A stretch of 64,000 nt of DNA, from NCBI RefSeq assembly GCF_000426525.1, contig NZ_AUFN01000001.1, positions 1 to 64,000 on the forward strand. The letters run 5' to 3'. Positions 41,920-50,548 of the stretch are shown here, piece by piece (the stretch's first letter is position 1; every line of letters starts with the position of its first letter). This DNA is from Nocardioides alkalitolerans DSM 16699 (GTDB lineage: Bacteria > Actinomycetota > Actinomycetes > Propionibacteriales > Nocardioidaceae). The notes beneath the pieces are model-generated. The model saw only the letters and a program-made list of their open reading frames with translations. It was not told the origin of the DNA and searched no databases. Position numbers and translations under genes: made by a program.

Positions 41920-42090
41920 TCAGCGGGTCTCGCGGTGACCCGTGTGCGTCCGGCAGCGGGGGCAGAACTTCTGCAGCTCCATGCGGTCGGGGTCGTTGCG
42001 GCGGTTCTTCTTGGTGATGTAGTTGCGCTCCTTGCAGTCCACGCAGGCAAGCGTGATCTTGGGGCGAACGTCGGAGCTCTTGCTGGCCAC
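41920..42090 (-). CDS. rpmG: Ribosomal protein bL33
   Basis: The 56-residue protein starts at GTG 42090 with [19 protein letters not shown] and ends [16 protein letters not shown]. It carries the two CxxC pairs (CVDC and CPRC) that bind zinc, so it is the zinc-dependent C+ form; C- paralogues are made under zinc starvation. [20 protein letters not shown] in the middle is the usual L33 core. It lies directly downstream of tRNA-Met and tRNA-Thr on the same strand, an arrangement kept across actinobacteria. Confidence 0.96.
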   Translation of the reverse strand: MASKSSDVRPKITLACVDCKERNYITKKNRRNDPDRMELQKFCPRCRTHTGHRETR

Positions 42091-42132
42091 GGGATGTCCT
42101 CGTCTCGGTGTTGCGTCGATGCGTCAGGTCTG

Positions 42133-42206
42133 TAGCGGGAGCGGGACTTGAACCCGCGACACCACGATTATGAGTCGTGTGCTCTAACCACCTGAGCTAC
42201 CCCGCC
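42133..42206 (-). tRNA. tRNA-Met (CAT)
   Basis: A 74-base minus-strand cloverleaf: acceptor GGCGGGG with TCCCGCT (two G-U end pairs), D arm AGCTCAGGTGGTTAGAGC, anticodon loop CTCATAA (anticodon CAT), T arm GCGGGTTCAAGTCCCGC, discriminator A. The intact pairing at positions 2-6 and the lack of an initiator mismatch suggest elongator tRNA-Met. CCA is not encoded. Confidence 0.94.
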
Positions 42207-42264
42207 ATTCCGGGCGGAGGTTCTCCGTCGTCCGCTCTGCGCGAACGACGGAGACCCAACCCAG

Positions 42265-42337
42265 AGCCCCTTTACGGAATCGAACCGTAGACCTTCTCCT
42301 TACCATGGAGACGCTCTGCCGACTGAGCTAAAGGGGC
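42265..42337 (-). tRNA. tRNA-Thr (GGT)
   Basis: A 73-base minus-strand cloverleaf: acceptor GCCCCTT with AAGGGGC, D arm AGCTCAGTCGGCAGAGC, anticodon stem TCTCC with GGAGA and loop ATGGTAA (anticodon GGT), T loop GGTTCGATTCC, discriminator T. It lies 58 bases upstream of tRNA-Met and probably shares its transcript with rpmG. Confidence 0.95.
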
Positions 42338-42450
42338 AAGCGACGAGGAAGCATACACACGCCTTCTCGCCCAGGAGAAATCGTGCCGCCGTGCGCCTCT
42401 GACAGCGCTCGACGACGGCCTCGCCGGGGACTTTTCTACCATCCGGAGGG

Positions 42451-42492
42451 CCGGTCCGCGCAGTCGGGCCGAGGCACGACCACGCGGACCGG
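42451..42492 (-). terminator. Likely terminator of the catabolic operon
   Basis: Inverted repeat CCGGTCCGCG-N22-CGCGGACCGG lies 39 bases past the stop of the PQQ-type dehydrogenase gene, the last gene of the operon. The loop is long, so the stem is weaker than at the ribosomal genes. Otherwise I see nothing between 42338 and 42531. Confidence 0.5.
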
Positions 42493-42531
42493 CGCTGGTC
42501 AGGGGCAGGTCAGCACCCCGTCACCGCCACG

Positions 42532-44865
42532 TCAGCGGGAGATCCGGTAGCGCAGGTACTGCGCGAGCACCTCCCCCGGTCGCACGGCCCGGTCGAGGAA
42601 CACGAGCTCGTCCATGCGGCAGTTGCACGGGTTCTGCTCCCGCGTGTTCTGCGGGTAGGAGCCGCCGATCTTGATGCCCCGCGGGAGGGTGTCGCTGGTT
42701 CCCGTGCCGTCGACCTGCCACGGGTCGCCCGTGGTCGTGTACGACGCCCGCAGCGGCAGGCCGTTGCGGTAGAGGCGCATCTGGCCGGTCGTGTAGTCGA
42801 ACGTCGCCGCGAGGTGCACCCAGGTGTCGGCCGGGAGCAGCGTGCGCCAGTCCTGGGTGGCCGCCAGGGTCTGGGAGGCCCCGTCGTCGAGACGGCGGCC
42901 CAGCGCGACGAGACGCAGCTGCCCGTCGACGTTGATGAGCTCGAGGAGCGCACGCACCCCGTGGCCGTCGGAGTTGCCCGCGAGCACCCCGGCGAGGCCG
43001 ACCGCGTTGTAGGTGTCGTCCGGGGCCGCCGTGTTCGAGTTGGGCAGCGGGTAGGAGTCGCCGCTCATCTTGAACCAGCCCATGACGGTAATCTGCTCGG
43101 CGCCGGAGAACCTCTCCAGGCTGGCGACGCCGTTCGGGTCGTAGACGCCCGCCCGCCAGTCGTCGTTGCCCGCCTGGCCGGGGTTCACCTGCTGCGTCTG
43201 CAGCGACGAGATGCTGCCGCCGAACGCGCCGTCGAGCACGCGCTGCTCGCGGCCGCCGTTGACGAGGGAGAGCAGCGTGCCGGACGCGCCGGCGTCCTCC
43301 TCGCGCGTGCCGTCGACCGCGAGCGGGTGCTCGAAGTCGTAGCGCGCGACGACGTCGTCGGCCAGGGAACGGGCGACCGGGTCGATGCGCGGCGCGACGC
43401 GCGTGCCGACGACCTTCCAGATCTTCCCGTTCGCCTTCGACAGCAGGTAGAGCTCGCCGGCGGCATCCGTGCCGAAGCGCAGGTCGACGCGGGTATCGCC
43501 CGCGAAGTCGGTCATCCGCAGGCGGGTGCCCGAGGTGTCGAAGAGCTGCAGCTCGTTGAGCGCGGCCTCGCGGCCGGTCTCCTGGCGCATCTGCGACGCC
43601 TCGGCGTAGTAGACGCGGCCGTCGACGATGTCGCCGAAGACGTACTTGCCGCGCAGCAGCGGCAGGCGACCGCGGTAGACGTAGCCGCCGCCCAGGGCGT
43701 GGCCGCTGTCGGCCGCGCACGGCCAGCCGGCCGGCGGGTCGTGGTCGTAGGCCACGACCGGGTAGACGTAGCCGTTCTCCTCGTCGTCCGCGGGGAGCGG
43801 GTAGAGGGCGCACTCGTCCTCGGGGTCGAAGCGGAACCGGCCCTCGCGCTCGCTCCAGCCGAAGTTGTCACCGGCGCGCACCTCGTAGACGGACTCGATC
43901 GCGCGCTGGCCGATGTGGCCGACGTACATGCGGTGCGGCGCCCGCGAGTCCCACGAGAAGCGGTGCGGGTCGCGCAGGCCGAGGGCGTAGGTCTCGCCGA
44001 TCCAGCCGGCCTCGCCGACGAACGGGTTGTCGGCGGGCACGCCGTACTCGCCGTTGGGGCCGTTCGTGCCCGTCGGGTCGATCCGCAGGATCTTCCCGTA
44101 CGGCGTGGCCGGGTCCTGCGGCACGTCGGTGCCGAGGCCCTCGCCGCCGTCGCCGACGGCCAGGTAGAGCAGGCCGTAGTCCGGGGTGCCCGGGCGCGCG
44201 GTGGGGTTGAAGTCGATCTGCTGGATCGCGTGGATCTGGGAGAAGAAGCCGAGCCGCAGGACCTCGCGGCTCGTGCCGGCGAAGACGTCCGCGGCCGGGT
44301 CGTCGGCGGTCCACTCGGTGACGACGGAGTGGGAGAACTCGCGGCTCTGGCCCGGGTAGGTGAGCTCCTTCGTGCCGATCGCGCCGAACGCCTCGGTGTG
44401 CACCGTGTAGAAGACGCCGTTGGTCTCGAACTCGGGGTGGAACGTGACGAAGCCGAACCCGCTGCCCATGCCGCGCCCGGAGAAGAAGTCCGGGTGCTCG
44501 GCGCGCACGTCGAGGTAGACCGTCTCCTCACCGTCCTCCACGAAGTAGAGCGGGCCGTTGAGGTCCGGCACGAACTGGCGGCCCGAGGCGTCGGGGAGGT
44601 CGCCGATGTGGTTGATGCGGGCGTGGCGCTGGAGGCGGTAGTCGGTGGCCGGCGGCACCGTCTGCGTCGCCGGGAACTGGTGGTGCTCCTCGAGCACCAG
44701 GCCCAGGGGCGACTGCGCGGGGTCCTGGGGCACGGGGTCGGCGATGCGTTCGTCCGGGTCGAGCGAGGTGACGGTGCCGGTGGTGCCGACCGCCGCAGCG
44801 GGCCCGAGCAGCCCCACGACCAGTGCGGTCGCGGCGACGGCTGCCCACCTTCGGGTACTTCTCAT
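42532..44865 (-). CDS. Secreted PQQ-type sugar dehydrogenase fused to a LamG domain
   Basis: The 777-residue protein has a signal peptide (MRSTRRWAAVAATALVVGLL ending near AAAVG). A six-bladed propeller of the soluble aldose/glucose dehydrogenase type (about 50-480) shows IHAIQQIDFNPTA, LLYLAVGDGGEGLGTDV, DPATPYGKILRIDPTG and GLRDPHRFSWD. A C-terminal LamG/concanavalin-like domain (about 500-777) shows ITVMGWFKMSGD, WVHLAATFDYTTGQMRLYRN and CNCRMDELVFLDRAV. Enzymes of the propeller class oxidise sugars with PQQ outside the cell. The LamG part probably binds carbohydrate. It is the last gene of the LacI-controlled operon, 122 bases after the preceding gene. Confidence 0.9.
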   Translation of the reverse strand: MRSTRRWAAVAATALVVGLLGPAAAVGTTGTVTSLDPDERIADPVPQDPAQSPLGLVLEEHHQFPATQTVPPATDYRLQRHARINHIGDLPDASGRQFVPDLNGPLYFVEDGEETVYLDVRAEHPDFFSGRGMGSGFGFVTFHPEFETNGVFYTVHTEAFGAIGTKELTYPGQSREFSHSVVTEWTADDPAADVFAGTSREVLRLGFFSQIHAIQQIDFNPTARPGTPDYGLLYLAVGDGGEGLGTDVPQDPATPYGKILRIDPTGTNGPNGEYGVPADNPFVGEAGWIGETYALGLRDPHRFSWDSRAPHRMYVGHIGQRAIESVYEVRAGDNFGWSEREGRFRFDPEDECALYPLPADDEENGYVYPVVAYDHDPPAGWPCAADSGHALGGGYVYRGRLPLLRGKYVFGDIVDGRVYYAEASQMRQETGREAALNELQLFDTSGTRLRMTDFAGDTRVDLRFGTDAAGELYLLSKANGKIWKVVGTRVAPRIDPVARSLADDVVARYDFEHPLAVDGTREEDAGASGTLLSLVNGGREQRVLDGAFGGSISSLQTQQVNPGQAGNDDWRAGVYDPNGVASLERFSGAEQITVMGWFKMSGDSYPLPNSNTAAPDDTYNAVGLAGVLAGNSDGHGVRALLELINVDGQLRLVALGRRLDDGASQTLAATQDWRTLLPADTWVHLAATFDYTTGQMRLYRNGLPLRASYTTTGDPWQVDGTGTSDTLPRGIKIGGSYPQNTREQNPCNCRMDELVFLDRAVRPGEVLAQYLRYRISR

Positions 44866-44919
44866 GACGGGTACTCCTCGTCTCCCCCCGGGCTACCGTG
44901 GGGCTGGGTTGATGAAACC

Positions 44920-44975
44920 GCTGCCGGTGGCCGCCGGCAGCCGCGCCGCCCTCGCCCTCACGGGCGGGGGCGGCG
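44920..44975 (-). terminator. Two GC-rich hairpins inside the operon
   Basis: GCTGCCGG-N6-CCGGCAGC (44920-44941) and a second stem, CGCCGCC with GGCGGCG (44944-44975), lie in the 122-base gap between the concanavalin-like gene and the PQQ-type dehydrogenase gene. They could reduce read-through or protect the upstream mRNA. Confidence 0.55.
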
Positions 44976-44987
44976 TGCTCGTGGGGG

Positions 44988-45692
44988 TCAGCGCAGGCGG
45001 GAGCCGAGCGCGACGAGGCCGCGGACGCGGCCGTAGTTGTCGAACGAGCCGAAGCCCACCCGACCGCCGGCGAACGTCGTGTCCGTCGCGGTCATCAGCG
45101 GGCGGCGTGCGCGGTCGACGTGCACGGCGATGCGGCCCGACCGGGCATCGAACGAGAGCCGCACGTCGTGCCAGTCGGTGTCGTCGATCGCGGGCGGGGC
45201 GCCGACGGCGCCGTCCCACTGGTCGTCGATGCGCACGCGGTCGGCGTCGTCGACGCGGAAGATCCCGTTGTGGGGATAGATCGTGTTGTCCTGCGAGAGG
45301 TGCGCGTAGTGGAACCGCGTGGGCGACGTGTGGTTCCACACGAGGACCACGTCGCGGTCGTTGCGCTCGACCGGCTCGTCGACGCGCACCTGGGCGCACA
45401 GCTCGACCGAGGCGAGCTCGGGGCCGCGGGTGACGACGGCGTACTCGAACGGGCGGCGGGGGCCGACGGGCGCCGTGCCGCGCTCGGTCATCACGACCTC
45501 GCGGCCGGTGAAGGCCCACTTCGAGGGGGTCAGCGGGGCCCAGTCCGACGCGCGGGCGCGCGGCACGACGAGGGCGGTACGCCGGGCGGTGGCCGCGGCG
45601 GGCGGGGCGAGCGCGCCGCCGGCCGTCGCGATCGCGAGGGCGGCGGGGGCGAGCAGGGCGGTGCGGCGGCGTACGACGGTGGACGCGTCCAT
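44988..45692 (-). CDS. Secreted concanavalin A-like (DUF1080-like) protein
   Basis: The 234-residue product has a twin-arginine signal peptide (VVRRRTALLAPAALAIATAG, cleavage near AAATARR). The mature part is a jelly-roll with ASVELCAQVRVDEPVERNDR, HYAHLSQDNTIYPHNGIFRV, TDWHDVRLSFDARSGRIAVH and the terminal FGSFDNYGRVRGLVALG. This pattern fits DUF1080 or related carbohydrate-binding folds. Some DUF1080 proteins are 3-keto-disaccharide hydrolases, which would fit the oxidoreductases around it, but the catalytic residues are not verified. It lies 60 bases after the isomerase-like gene in the operon. Confidence 0.82.
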   Translation of the reverse strand: MDASTVVRRRTALLAPAALAIATAGGALAPPAAATARRTALVVPRARASDWAPLTPSKWAFTGREVVMTERGTAPVGPRRPFEYAVVTRGPELASVELCAQVRVDEPVERNDRDVVLVWNHTSPTRFHYAHLSQDNTIYPHNGIFRVDDADRVRIDDQWDGAVGAPPAIDDTDWHDVRLSFDARSGRIAVHVDRARRPLMTATDTTFAGGRVGFGSFDNYGRVRGLVALGSRLR

Positions 45693-45752
45693 GGGGGTGT
45701 TCCTTCCCGAGAAGGGACCCCGGGCCCGCGGTGGGCCCGGGGCGTGGTGCGG

Positions 45753-46661
45753 TCAGACCAGGTGGGGCTCCACGAGCTCGGTGTAGCGGCGGGCGAGCGT
45801 GGCGACGACCTCGTCCCCGGGCGCGGCCCAGAGGTCGGCGTTGAAGATCTCGACCTCGACGTCGCCGGCGTACCCGGTCGCGGCGACCGCGGCGGTGAAG
45901 GCGGCGAAGTCGATGTGGCCGTCGCCGACCATGCCGCGCGAGAGCAGCGCGTCGGGCGGCAGCGGGGTGATCCAGTCGGCGAGCTGGTACGACGCCACCC
46001 GCGCGCCCGCGCGGGCGACCTGGGCGAGCACGTCGGGCTCCCACCACAGGTGGAACGTGTCGACGACGACCCCCACCGCGTCGACCGGGTGCTGCTCGGC
46101 GAGGTCGAGCGCCTGGGCCAGCGTCGAGACCACGCCGCGGTCGGCGGCGTAGATCGGGTGCATCGGCTCGATGCCCAGACGAACCCCGCGCGCCTGGGCC
46201 TCGGGCACCAGCGCGGCGACCGCCTCGGCCGCCCGGCTGCGGGCACCCGCGAGGTCGCGGTCGCCCTCGGGCAGGCCGCCGGGCACCAGCACGAGCACCG
46301 GCGCCCCGAGCGCCGCGGACTCGTCGAGCGCCCGGAGGTTCTCGTCGTGCGCCGCGGCCGCGGTGTCGGCGGGGCCGGTGAAGAAGCCTCCGCGGCACAC
46401 CGACGAGACCCGGAGGCCGGCGTCGCCGACCATCCGCACCGCCTTGTCGAGGCCCACCTCGGCGACCGGCTCGCGCCACACGCCCAGCGAGGGCAGGCCG
46501 GCGCGCACGCAGCCCTCGATCGCCTCGGCCAGCGACCACTCGGCGGTCGTGCGCTGGTTGAGCGAGAGCCGCGCGAGCCGGGGGTCGCCCGGCTCCGGCG
46601 TCGGCACCCGGGCAGGAGCGCCGTTCGGCTGGTCGAGGGGCCGGTCGAGGGGCGCGCTCAC
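45753..46661 (-). CDS. Sugar phosphate isomerase/epimerase-like TIM-barrel protein
   Basis: The 302-residue protein belongs to the AP-endonuclease-2/xylose isomerase-like barrels. It has LARLSLNQRTTAEWSLAEAI at the start, LGIEPMHPIYAADRGVV (Glu and His metal ligands), VGVVVDTFHLWWEPDV (Asp and His), the late GDGHIDFAAF and the terminal VEVEIFNADLWA (Glu). All four metal-ligand positions of the family are filled. Such enzymes isomerise or epimerise sugars, inositols or keto-sugars. GTG 46661 overlaps the stop of the DUF993 gene by four bases, so the two are coupled. Confidence 0.88.
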   Translation of the reverse strand: MSAPLDRPLDQPNGAPARVPTPEPGDPRLARLSLNQRTTAEWSLAEAIEGCVRAGLPSLGVWREPVAEVGLDKAVRMVGDAGLRVSSVCRGGFFTGPADTAAAAHDENLRALDESAALGAPVLVLVPGGLPEGDRDLAGARSRAAEAVAALVPEAQARGVRLGIEPMHPIYAADRGVVSTLAQALDLAEQHPVDAVGVVVDTFHLWWEPDVLAQVARAGARVASYQLADWITPLPPDALLSRGMVGDGHIDFAAFTAAVAATGYAGDVEVEIFNADLWAAPGDEVVATLARRYTELVEPHLV

Positions 46662-47830
46662 GCCGTCACCCCCACGACCTGCAGGTACGACGCCCACCGC
46701 GCCGCGGCGAGGTCGGGGTCGCGGAGCAGACCGGCGGCGTCGGCCAGCTCGACCACGCGGCCGAGGTGCACCGCGTCGCGGCCCGCCTGCAGGCCGCCGA
46801 GCATCGTGAAGCCCCGCTGGTGGCCGTTGAGCCACGCCAGGAACGCGATGCCCGTCTTGTAGTGGAAGGTCGGCGTCTCGAAGAGGTGCCGCGAGAGCGG
46901 CAGCGTGGGCGCCATCGCGGCGTCGTACGACGCCAGGTCGCCCGCGTCGAGGGCCGTCAGGGCCGCGGAGGCCGCCGGGGCGACGGCGGCGAACGCACCC
47001 AGCAGGGCGTCGGAGTGGTGCGTGCCGTCGCCGCGGATCAGCTCGGGGTAGTTGAAGTCGTCGCCCGTGTAGAGGCGCACGCCCGCGGGCAGCGCGGCGC
47101 GCAGGCCGGTCTCGTGGGCGGCGGAGAGCAGCGAGACCTTGACGCCGTCGATCTTCGCGGCGTGCTCGTGCACGACCGCGAGGAACGTGGCGGTGGCCGC
47201 GTCGACGTCGGTGCTGCCCCAGTAGCCGCGCAGCTGAGGGTCGAACGCCTCCCCCAACCAGTGCAGGACGACGGGCTCGGCGACCTGCTCCAGCAGGCGG
47301 CCGTAGACCTTGGCGTAGTCCTCCGCGTCGCGGGCGACCGCGGCCAGGTGGCGCGACGCCATGACGATGACCTGCGACCCGCAGCCCTCGACGAAGGCGA
47401 CCTGCTCGACGTACGCCTCGAGGACCTCGTCGACGCCCGTGAGCCCGACCCGGTGGTCGGTGCCCGCGCCGGACGCGATGCGGGCACCGACGGCGAGGGC
47501 CTGGGCCGACGAGCGGCGCACCAGCTCCTGCGTGCCCGCCCAGTCGAGACCCATGTTGCGCTGGGCCGTGTCCATGGCCTCGGCCACGCCGAAGCCGTAG
47601 CGGAAGAGCTCGTGGCGGAAGGCCAGCGTCGCGTCCCAGTCGATGGCCGCAGGCGCGCCGGGCACGTTGTCGCCGAACGGGTCGGCGGCGACGTGGGCGG
47701 CGGCGAAGACCTCGCGGGAGGCGTAGCCGCCCGGGTGGTCGACCCAGTCGCCCGGGGCACCCAGGTCGAGCGACCTCAGGGTGCCGTCGCGCTGCGGCAG
47801 GGCGACCCGGGGGCCGTCGGGTGCGCTCAC
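46658..47830 (-). CDS. DUF993 family protein, dihydrodipicolinate synthase-like barrel
   Basis: The 390-residue protein is recognisable as DUF993, an aldolase-like TIM-barrel family. AIDWDATLAFRHELFRYGFG, AVGARIASGAGTDH, VDEVLEAYVEQVAFVEGCGS, QVIVMASRHLA, KIDGVKVSLLSAAHE (a lysine at the place of the Schiff-base lysine) and YTGDDFNYPELI mark the barrel strands. The lysine after GV suggests a retro-aldol or hydratase chemistry through an imine, though no member has a function I know. It overlaps the Gfo/Idh gene upstream and the isomerase-like gene downstream by four bases each. Confidence 0.85.
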   Translation of the reverse strand: MSAPDGPRVALPQRDGTLRSLDLGAPGDWVDHPGGYASREVFAAAHVAADPFGDNVPGAPAAIDWDATLAFRHELFRYGFGVAEAMDTAQRNMGLDWAGTQELVRRSSAQALAVGARIASGAGTDHRVGLTGVDEVLEAYVEQVAFVEGCGSQVIVMASRHLAAVARDAEDYAKVYGRLLEQVAEPVVLHWLGEAFDPQLRGYWGSTDVDAATATFLAVVHEHAAKIDGVKVSLLSAAHETGLRAALPAGVRLYTGDDFNYPELIRGDGTHHSDALLGAFAAVAPAASAALTALDAGDLASYDAAMAPTLPLSRHLFETPTFHYKTGIAFLAWLNGHQRGFTMLGGLQAGRDAVHLGRVVELADAAGLLRDPDLAAARWASYLQVVGVTA

Positions 47831-48975
47831 GACGTCCTCGTCTCGAGCACCACGCGGCGCCCCTCGTTCGACGAGGTGAGGCCCGCGTCCACCAGCTCGA
47901 GGCCGCGGACCGCCGACATGAACTCGTAGGGGTGCGGGCGGCCGGCGTCGACGTCCTTCAGGTAGGCCTCCCACTGCGACCGGAAGCCGTTCGTGAACTC
48001 CTGGTTGTCGGGCACCTCGTCCCACTGCGAGCGGAAGTCGATCTCGGTGGGCAGGTCGGGGTTCCACACCGGCTTGGGCGTGCGCTCGCGCGGCTGGATG
48101 CGGCAGCCGAACAGACCGGCGACCGCCGATCCGTGCGTGCCGTCGACGTGGAACTCGACGAGCTCCTTGCGCTCGACCCGGGTGGCCCACGACGAGTTCA
48201 TCGACACGATCGTGTCGCCGATCTCGAAGATGCCGTACGCCGCGTCGTCGGCCGTCGCGTCGTACCGCTCGCCGTGCTCGTCCCAGCGCTCGGTCACGTG
48301 CGTGACCGCCTTCGCCATGACCGCGTCGACGCGGCCGAAGAGGTGCTCGAAGACGTAGTTCCAGTGGCAGAACATGTCGAGGACCATGCCGCCGCCGTCC
48401 TGGGCGCGGTAGTTCCAGCTCGGGCGCTGGGCGGGCTGCCAGTCGCCCTCGAAGACCCAGTAGCCGAACTCGCCGCGCACCGAGAGGATGCGGCCGAAGA
48501 AGCCGGAGTCGATGAGGCGCTTCAGCTTCACCAGGCCCGGCAGGAAGATCTTGTCGTGCACGACGCCGTTGATGGTGCCGGCGGCGATGCCGGCCTCGGC
48601 GATCTCGAGGCCCTCGTCGACCGTCTCGGCCAGGGGCTTCTCGGTGTAGACGTGCTTGCCGGCGGCGAGCGCCTTGAGGATCGCCTTCTTGCGCTCGGAG
48701 GTGACCTGGGCGTCGAAGTAGACCGTCGCGGTCTCGTCGGCGAGGGCCTCGTCGAGGTCGGTCGTCCAGTCGGCCACGCCGTGCTGGGCCGCGAGGGCGG
48801 CGAGCTTCTCGGCGTTGCGGCCGACGAGCACCGGCTCGACCTGGATGCGGTCACCGTCGGGCAGCAGGATGCCGCCCTCGTCGCGGATCGCGAGCACGGA
48901 GCGCAGCAGGTGCTGGCGGTAGCCCATACGGCCGGTGACGCCGTTCATGATGATGCGCTGGGTACGGACGGTCAT
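47827..48975 (-). CDS. Gfo/Idh/MocA-family oxidoreductase
   Basis: The 382-residue protein has an N-terminal Rossmann domain (IIMNGVTGRMGYRQHLLRSV, then VEPVLVGRNAEKLAALAAQH) with the family's AGKHVYTEKPLAE block (catalytic Lys of EKP). The C-terminal domain has GGGMVLDMFCHWNYVFEHLF, where Asp and His complete the usual catalytic set. Members oxidise or reduce a sugar or inositol hydroxyl with NAD(P). The N-terminal loop is GVTGRMG, not the classical GxGxxG. It is preceded by the importer genes (33-base gap) and followed by DUF993 with a GTGA overlap. Confidence 0.9.
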   Translation of the reverse strand: MTVRTQRIIMNGVTGRMGYRQHLLRSVLAIRDEGGILLPDGDRIQVEPVLVGRNAEKLAALAAQHGVADWTTDLDEALADETATVYFDAQVTSERKKAILKALAAGKHVYTEKPLAETVDEGLEIAEAGIAAGTINGVVHDKIFLPGLVKLKRLIDSGFFGRILSVRGEFGYWVFEGDWQPAQRPSWNYRAQDGGGMVLDMFCHWNYVFEHLFGRVDAVMAKAVTHVTERWDEHGERYDATADDAAYGIFEIGDTIVSMNSSWATRVERKELVEFHVDGTHGSAVAGLFGCRIQPRERTPKPVWNPDLPTEIDFRSQWDEVPDNQEFTNGFRSQWEAYLKDVDAGRPHPYEFMSAVRGLELVDAGLTSSNEGRRVVLETRTS

Positions 48976-49008
48976 GGGTTCGTCTCTTTCGGCAGATGCG
49001 GGAGGGGG

Positions 49009-49785
49009 TCAGGCGCCGGCGGCGGCGTTCGTGGGCACGGCGGGCCGCCCCCCGAGGTAGAGCTCGGCCAGGCGCGGGTCGGCGAGCAGCTCGGGCGCGG
49101 GACCCGTGATGTGCACGCGGCCGAGGTCGAGCACGCAGCCGATATCGGCGGTCTCGAGGGCCCGGCGCGCGTTCTGCTCGACGAGGAGCACCGCGATGCC
49201 CGCGTCGCGCATGCGCACGATCTGCTCGAACATCGCCGTGGTGCGCTTCGGGTCGAGGCCCATGCTGGGCTCGTCGAGGAGCACCACCTTGGGGCTCACC
49301 ATCAGCGACCGGGCGAACTCGACCTGCTTCTGCTGGCCGCCCGACAGCGAGCCGGCCAGGTCGCCCCAGCGCTCGGCCACGATCGGGAAGAGCGTCTTGA
49401 CGAAGTCGGTGCGCTCGGCGACCAGCGCCTTGTCGCGCACGGTGTAGGCGCCGAGCCCGACGTTCTCCGCGACCGTCATCTCCTTGAACACGGAGTGGCC
49501 CTGGAGCACGTGCGAGAGACCGGACTTGATCATGTCCTGCGCACCGTTGCGGGTGACGTCGACGCCGTCGACCAGGATCGTGCCGGAGCGCGGGGTGAGC
49601 ATGCCGCTCGCGACCTTGAGCACGGTGGACTTGCCGGCGCCGTTGGGGCCGACCAGGCACACGATGGTGGCCGCGGGGACGCGGACGGTGAGGCCGCGGA
49701 GCACGAGGGCGGCGCGACCGTAGCCGGCCTCGACGTCGACGAGCTCGAGCAGCGGGCGCGGGGGGTGGGGGGCGTCAGACGCCAA
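49009..49785 (-). CDS. Branched-chain-type ABC transporter ATPase (LivF)
   Basis: The 258-residue protein is a LivF-type ATPase: Walker A VGPNGAGKST, signature LSGGQQKQVEFARSL, Walker B KVVLLDEPSMGLDP, H-loop LLVEQNARRAL. Together with LivG it powers the LivHM channel at the inner face of the membrane. Its ATG overlaps the end of livG by 11 bases. Although the family is named for amino acids, members also carry amides, aromatic acids and other small compounds. The neighbouring sugar enzymes point to a carbohydrate-related substrate here. Confidence 0.93.
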   Translation of the reverse strand: MASDAPHPPRPLLELVDVEAGYGRAALVLRGLTVRVPAATIVCLVGPNGAGKSTVLKVASGMLTPRSGTILVDGVDVTRNGAQDMIKSGLSHVLQGHSVFKEMTVAENVGLGAYTVRDKALVAERTDFVKTLFPIVAERWGDLAGSLSGGQQKQVEFARSLMVSPKVVLLDEPSMGLDPKRTTAMFEQIVRMRDAGIAVLLVEQNARRALETADIGCVLDLGRVHITGPAPELLADPRLAELYLGGRPAVPTNAAAGA

Positions 49786-50548
49786 GGTAGGCCTCCAGGA
49801 CTCGTGGGTCGTTCTGGACGAGGGAGGGCGGGCCCTCCGCGATGGGACGGCCGCGGTCGAACACGACGACGTGGTCGGAGAGGCTCATGACCATGTCCAT
49901 GTTGTGCTCGACGATCACGAACGTGCGGCCCTCGGCGTTGAGCTCGCGCACGAGCGTGCCGATGCGGCCGATGAGCGCCGGGTTCACGCCGCCGGCGGGC
50001 TCGTCGAGCATGATCGTCTCGGGGTCGACCATCAGCACGCCGGCCAGCTCGAGCAGCTTCTGCTGGCCGTAGGAGATGTCGCGGGCCTCGGACTGCTCCA
50101 GGTGGTCGATGCCCACCCGGCGCAGCAGCTCGCGCGCCTTGGCGATGTCGCCCGCGTTGCGGGAGCTGCCCAGGCGGTGGAGCACCGAGGTGGAGCGGAC
50201 CCCGACGAGCATGTTCTCCAGCACCGTCATCCGCGGGAAGATCCGGCACAGCTGGAAGCTGCGGCCGATGCCCGCGGCGGCGATGCGGTGCGGCGGCTTC
50301 GACGTGATGTCGCGACCGTCGAGGGTGACCCGGCCGCTGTCGGGCTTGATCATCCCGGTCACGCAGTTGAAGAACGTCGTCTTGCCCGAGCCGTTCGGCC
50401 CGATCAGGGCGTTGATCTTGCCCTTGTGGAAGGTCACGTCGGCACCGTCGACGGCACGCACGCCACCGAAGCTCTTCGTGAGGCCCTTCGTCGCGAGCGA
50501 CACGGTCGGCGCCGTGGCGCCGCCCTGCTCGGGGATCGTGGCGGTCAT
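49775..50548 (-). CDS. Branched-chain-type ABC transporter ATPase (LivG)
   Basis: The 257-residue protein shows Walker A IGPNGSGKTTFFN, a Q-loop in FQLCRIFPRMTVLENMLVG, signature DISYGQQKLLELAGVL (S-Y-G-Q instead of S-G-G-Q, as in many LivG), Walker B TIMLDEPAGGVNP and H-loop VIVEHNMDMVM. The LivG hallmark insertion after the Q-loop is present (SSRNAGDIAKARELL). It pairs with LivF. ATG 50548 overlaps the LivM stop by four bases (ATGA), so the importer subunits are translated in step. Confidence 0.94.
   Translation of the reverse strand: MTATIPEQGGATAPTVSLATKGLTKSFGGVRAVDGADVTFHKGKINALIGPNGSGKTTFFNCVTGMIKPDSGRVTLDGRDITSKPPHRIAAAGIGRSFQLCRIFPRMTVLENMLVGVRSTSVLHRLGSSRNAGDIAKARELLRRVGIDHLEQSEARDISYGQQKLLELAGVLMVDPETIMLDEPAGGVNPALIGRIGTLVRELNAEGRTFVIVEHNMDMVMSLSDHVVVFDRGRPIAEGPPSLVQNDPRVLEAYLGV

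Noticed and set aside
42133..42206. Initiator tRNA-Met
   Set aside because: The acceptor and anticodon-stem features fit an elongator: there is no 1-72 C-A type mismatch and no run of three G-C pairs in the anticodon stem.
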